This document shows, one piece after another, positions 21,814 to 23,334 of a stretch of 23,334 nucleotides of DNA (positions are counted from its first letter, which is position 1; every line of letters begins with the position of its first letter). The stretch is from a virus. Made by a program: the position numbers and the translations under genes. The stretch spans positions 1 through 23,334 of the IMG/VR virus record IMGVR_UViG_3300022562_001883; one strand, given 5' to 3'. Below the pieces are notes generated by a model. The model had not been told where the DNA came from, ran no database searches, and saw only the letters and a list, made by a program, of their open reading frames with translations.

Positions 21814-23334
21814 TTATATAATATATAGCAAGTTATTTGGTAAGATTGTATTGTCCCAAATTATAGCAATTCCATTTTGGATATTAAGGAACTGATCTCC
21901 TCCCGGAGATCCAAATCTATGGTATAGTGGTAATGGTGTGCTAGTAAGCTTAATAGTTCTAATTCTAGCCCTACCAAGAGAATATTGATTAGCAACACCT
22001 GGTAAGCAGAGAACAATATCCGATGCTAGAACTGATCCTCTTGACGTATTAAAAGATATTCTGTAATCTGTTAAGTTAACTCCAAATACCGGGCTAGCAT
22101 CACCAGATATAGATTTAGCTAAGGAATAGTAAGTTCTTACTGTACCATCTGTTCCCTTCATAGCAAAACCGCGTCCGAAATTTTGTCCGCTACTGGTACC
22201 GATACCGAAAACAGAGCCGTTAAATACTCCGCCTCTGTGTATACAGGCCATTGGATTTGTATCAGAAGATGCTGCATACAGTCTTGTTGGAATTTCAACA
22301 TGTAAGTAGGCAGACCCGTCTCCGCTGTTTATATCTTTGTAATGCATTAGGAAGAAGGTTGGATCAGCCGCCATAGTTATAGCTACGTTGCCGTTAGGAC
22401 CACCGTTATAGATACCTCCACTTAAACTTGTAAATTCGGCGGGAGCATCAATTTGGTAATCTCCTGTAACTGGGAATGTAAGTCCATTCCAGTTTCCACC
22501 TGGTGATAGAGTGATTCCCATGTATCCGCTCGTGCGGTACGAAACTTTAACTTGACTGTTTGCTTGACCAGGATTTAATCCTTGGGAAGATGGATTAAAC
22601 TGTAGTGTAATAAAGTTACCATCTGCAAATCCAGTGCCCGAATTTTGAGCATTACCCATATCTACGATACGATAATTTATATTACTACGTTCATTGAAGG
22701 ATGGATGTAGCGTGATTGTATCGGGAGTTCCACCAGTGTTGAGATTTACTCTAATCGTATTTGGGCTTATTACACCAGTAATAACATAAATACTGTCTTC
22801 ACTGCTACCGGATCCAGGTTTCCACATAACCAAAGCTTTATTGGTCATATCTTTAACTAAAGCTTGCTGTGTGCCACCACTGGTCCAATTTCCATTAGGA
22901 CTAGAATTGTTCAGATAGAAGTTAGAATAGTCAACTAATGTACCACCGCTTGTATAAGCGCCAGCCCCTAATGCTCCGTTAAGAGATAGAACGTTATCAA
23001 AACTGTTAAGAGGCGTTACAGTAAATGTACTACTAGCATTTGGCATGCCACCAATTCCTGCAGTAATTGTTGTATTACCAGATAATAGCGTGCTTGGCCT
23101 ATCCAACACCACCGATATAGAAGAGTTAATGCTACCATAGGTAGACATAGTTCCAGAACCGCCAGAAGCTCCTGTGAAAGTAGTGGCCGTAGTTCCTGTG
23201 TAAGTAATTGGATAGGTACCTGTGGAACTTGTGATGAAAATAGTTCCGGTTGGCGCATAACTTATAAATACTGGACCCCCGGTTGACATAGTTCCAGAAC
23301 CGCCCGAACATCCTGTAAATGTAGTTCCTGTGAT
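21814..23334 (-). CDS. Structural protein, family B (B1), partial
   Basis: At least 506 residues of a family B protein whose N-terminus lies beyond the right end of the window. An ATG at 23289 looks like a start, but the frame stays open to the last base, and the 15 codons before it (GTTFTGCSGGSGT) are repeat-module sequence, so 23289 is internal. Visible parts are the ends of two short modules, a degenerate FCCH-like piece (residues about 66-120 counted from 23289), and then the family B core: KALVMWKPG, EDSIYVITGV, NTGGTPD, YRIVDM, VEIPTRLYAAS, LGRARIRTIKLTSTPLP, and the end FLNIQNGIAIIWDNTILP. The stop is 10 bases before the A1 start. Confidence 0.8.
   Translation of the reverse strand: MTGTTFTGCSGGSGTMSTGGPVFISYAPTGTIFITSSTGTYPITYTGTTATTFTGASGGSGTMSTYGSINSSISVVLDRPSTLLSGNTTITAGIGGMPNASSTFTVTPLNSFDNVLSLNGALGAGAYTSGGTLVDYSNFYLNNSSPNGNWTSGGTQQALVKDMTNKALVMWKPGSGSSEDSIYVITGVISPNTIRVNLNTGGTPDTITLHPSFNERSNINYRIVDMGNAQNSGTGFADGNFITLQFNPSSQGLNPGQANSQVKVSYRTSGYMGITLSPGGNWNGLTFPVTGDYQIDAPAEFTSLSGGIYNGGPNGNVAITMAADPTFFLMHYKDINSGDGSAYLHVEIPTRLYAASSDTNPMACIHRGGVFNGSVFGIGTSSGQNFGRGFAMKGTDGTVRTYYSLAKSISGDASPVFGVNLTDYRISFNTSRGSVLASDIVLCLPGVANQYSLGRARIRTIKLTSTPLPLYHRFGSPGGDQFLNIQNGIAIIWDNTILPNNLLYII
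22930..23094 (-). repeat. Degenerate FCCH-like module in B1
   Basis: A shortened and diverged copy (SSTFTVTPLNSFDNVLSLNG, then GAYTSGGTLVDY). The conserved NGTW core is missing, so the piece is recognised mainly by the LNG-x-GAYTSGGT end. Confidence 0.5.
23110..23334 (-). repeat. Short LPQSTI-type modules at the window edge (B1)
   Basis: The right-hand end of the window holds the tail of one module (TGTTFTGCSGGSGTMSTGG) and a second with IFITSSTGTYPITYTGTTAT then TFTGASGGSGTMST. The array probably continues beyond the window. Confidence 0.65.

Noticed and set aside
23287-23289. ATG at 23289 as the start of the last minus-strand gene.
   Set aside because: The frame is open to the window edge and the preceding 15 codons encode a continuation of the same repeat module.
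12257-23334. CRISPR array or tandem DNA repeats in the minus-strand block.
   Set aside because: The repeats are protein modules of about 45-75 codons with strong DNA divergence, and have no fixed repeat-spacer layout.

Overview
The window looks like part of the genome of a large tailed bacteriophage, probably a jumbo-type myovirus of an unidentified bacterial host. The evidence is dense packing (no gap over about 70 bases between genes), frequent ATGA/TAATG/GTGA stop-start overlaps, Shine-Dalgarno (SD) leaders, many small genes of unknown function, and a typical phage mix: PIN-PhoH ATPase, collagen-like fibre protein, M23 peptidase, DEDDh exonuclease and very long beta-rich structural proteins. 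I see no rRNA, tRNA, integrase, transposase or CRISPR array. The assignment to a phage is inference; no terminase, capsid or portal gene lies in view.

Plus strand, 1-11937 (18 genes). A partial gene leads into a PhoH-family ATPase, two small unknown proteins, a complete type I methionine aminopeptidase, two more tiny unknown proteins (one, 3243-3413, is only 56 residues) and a NadR-like P-loop kinase. A 51-base gap with a hairpin that buries the ribosome binding site precedes a collagen-like fibre gene, a small possible virion protein, a COG2509-like FAD protein and an unknown protein. After a second short gap come three overlapping genes: DEDDh exonuclease, GT-B-like glycosyltransferase and YihX-like HAD phosphatase. 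Then follow a divergent macro-domain protein, a zinc-ribbon protein and an M23 peptidase.

Minus strand, 23334-11918 (7 genes, transcribed right to left). This block of about 11.4 kb consists of one set of paralogous structural proteins. By shared core motifs they fall into three families, in transcription order B1 (partial), A1, C1, A2, B2, A3, C2. That order reads as a B-A-C cassette present twice with an additional A between. The A and B proteins carry two kinds of inserted module. One is a FCCH-like beta domain of about 65-75 residues (NGTWTITV...GSSGNGTYTSGG). The other is a short repeat of about 45-60 residues (LPQSTINV-STTGFP-SG-IYV-T...TYTGTTATTFTGC-GGTG). Comparing paralogues shows the modules sitting at different, non-equivalent points in a common core, so the block looks like a domain-shuffling array for virion surface or receptor-binding diversity.

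The two strands converge at 11918-11937, where the M23 gene and C2 overlap tail to tail by 20 bases with no visible terminator. The left half looks like a mix of nucleic acid, cofactor and modification functions plus some virion genes; the right half looks purely structural.
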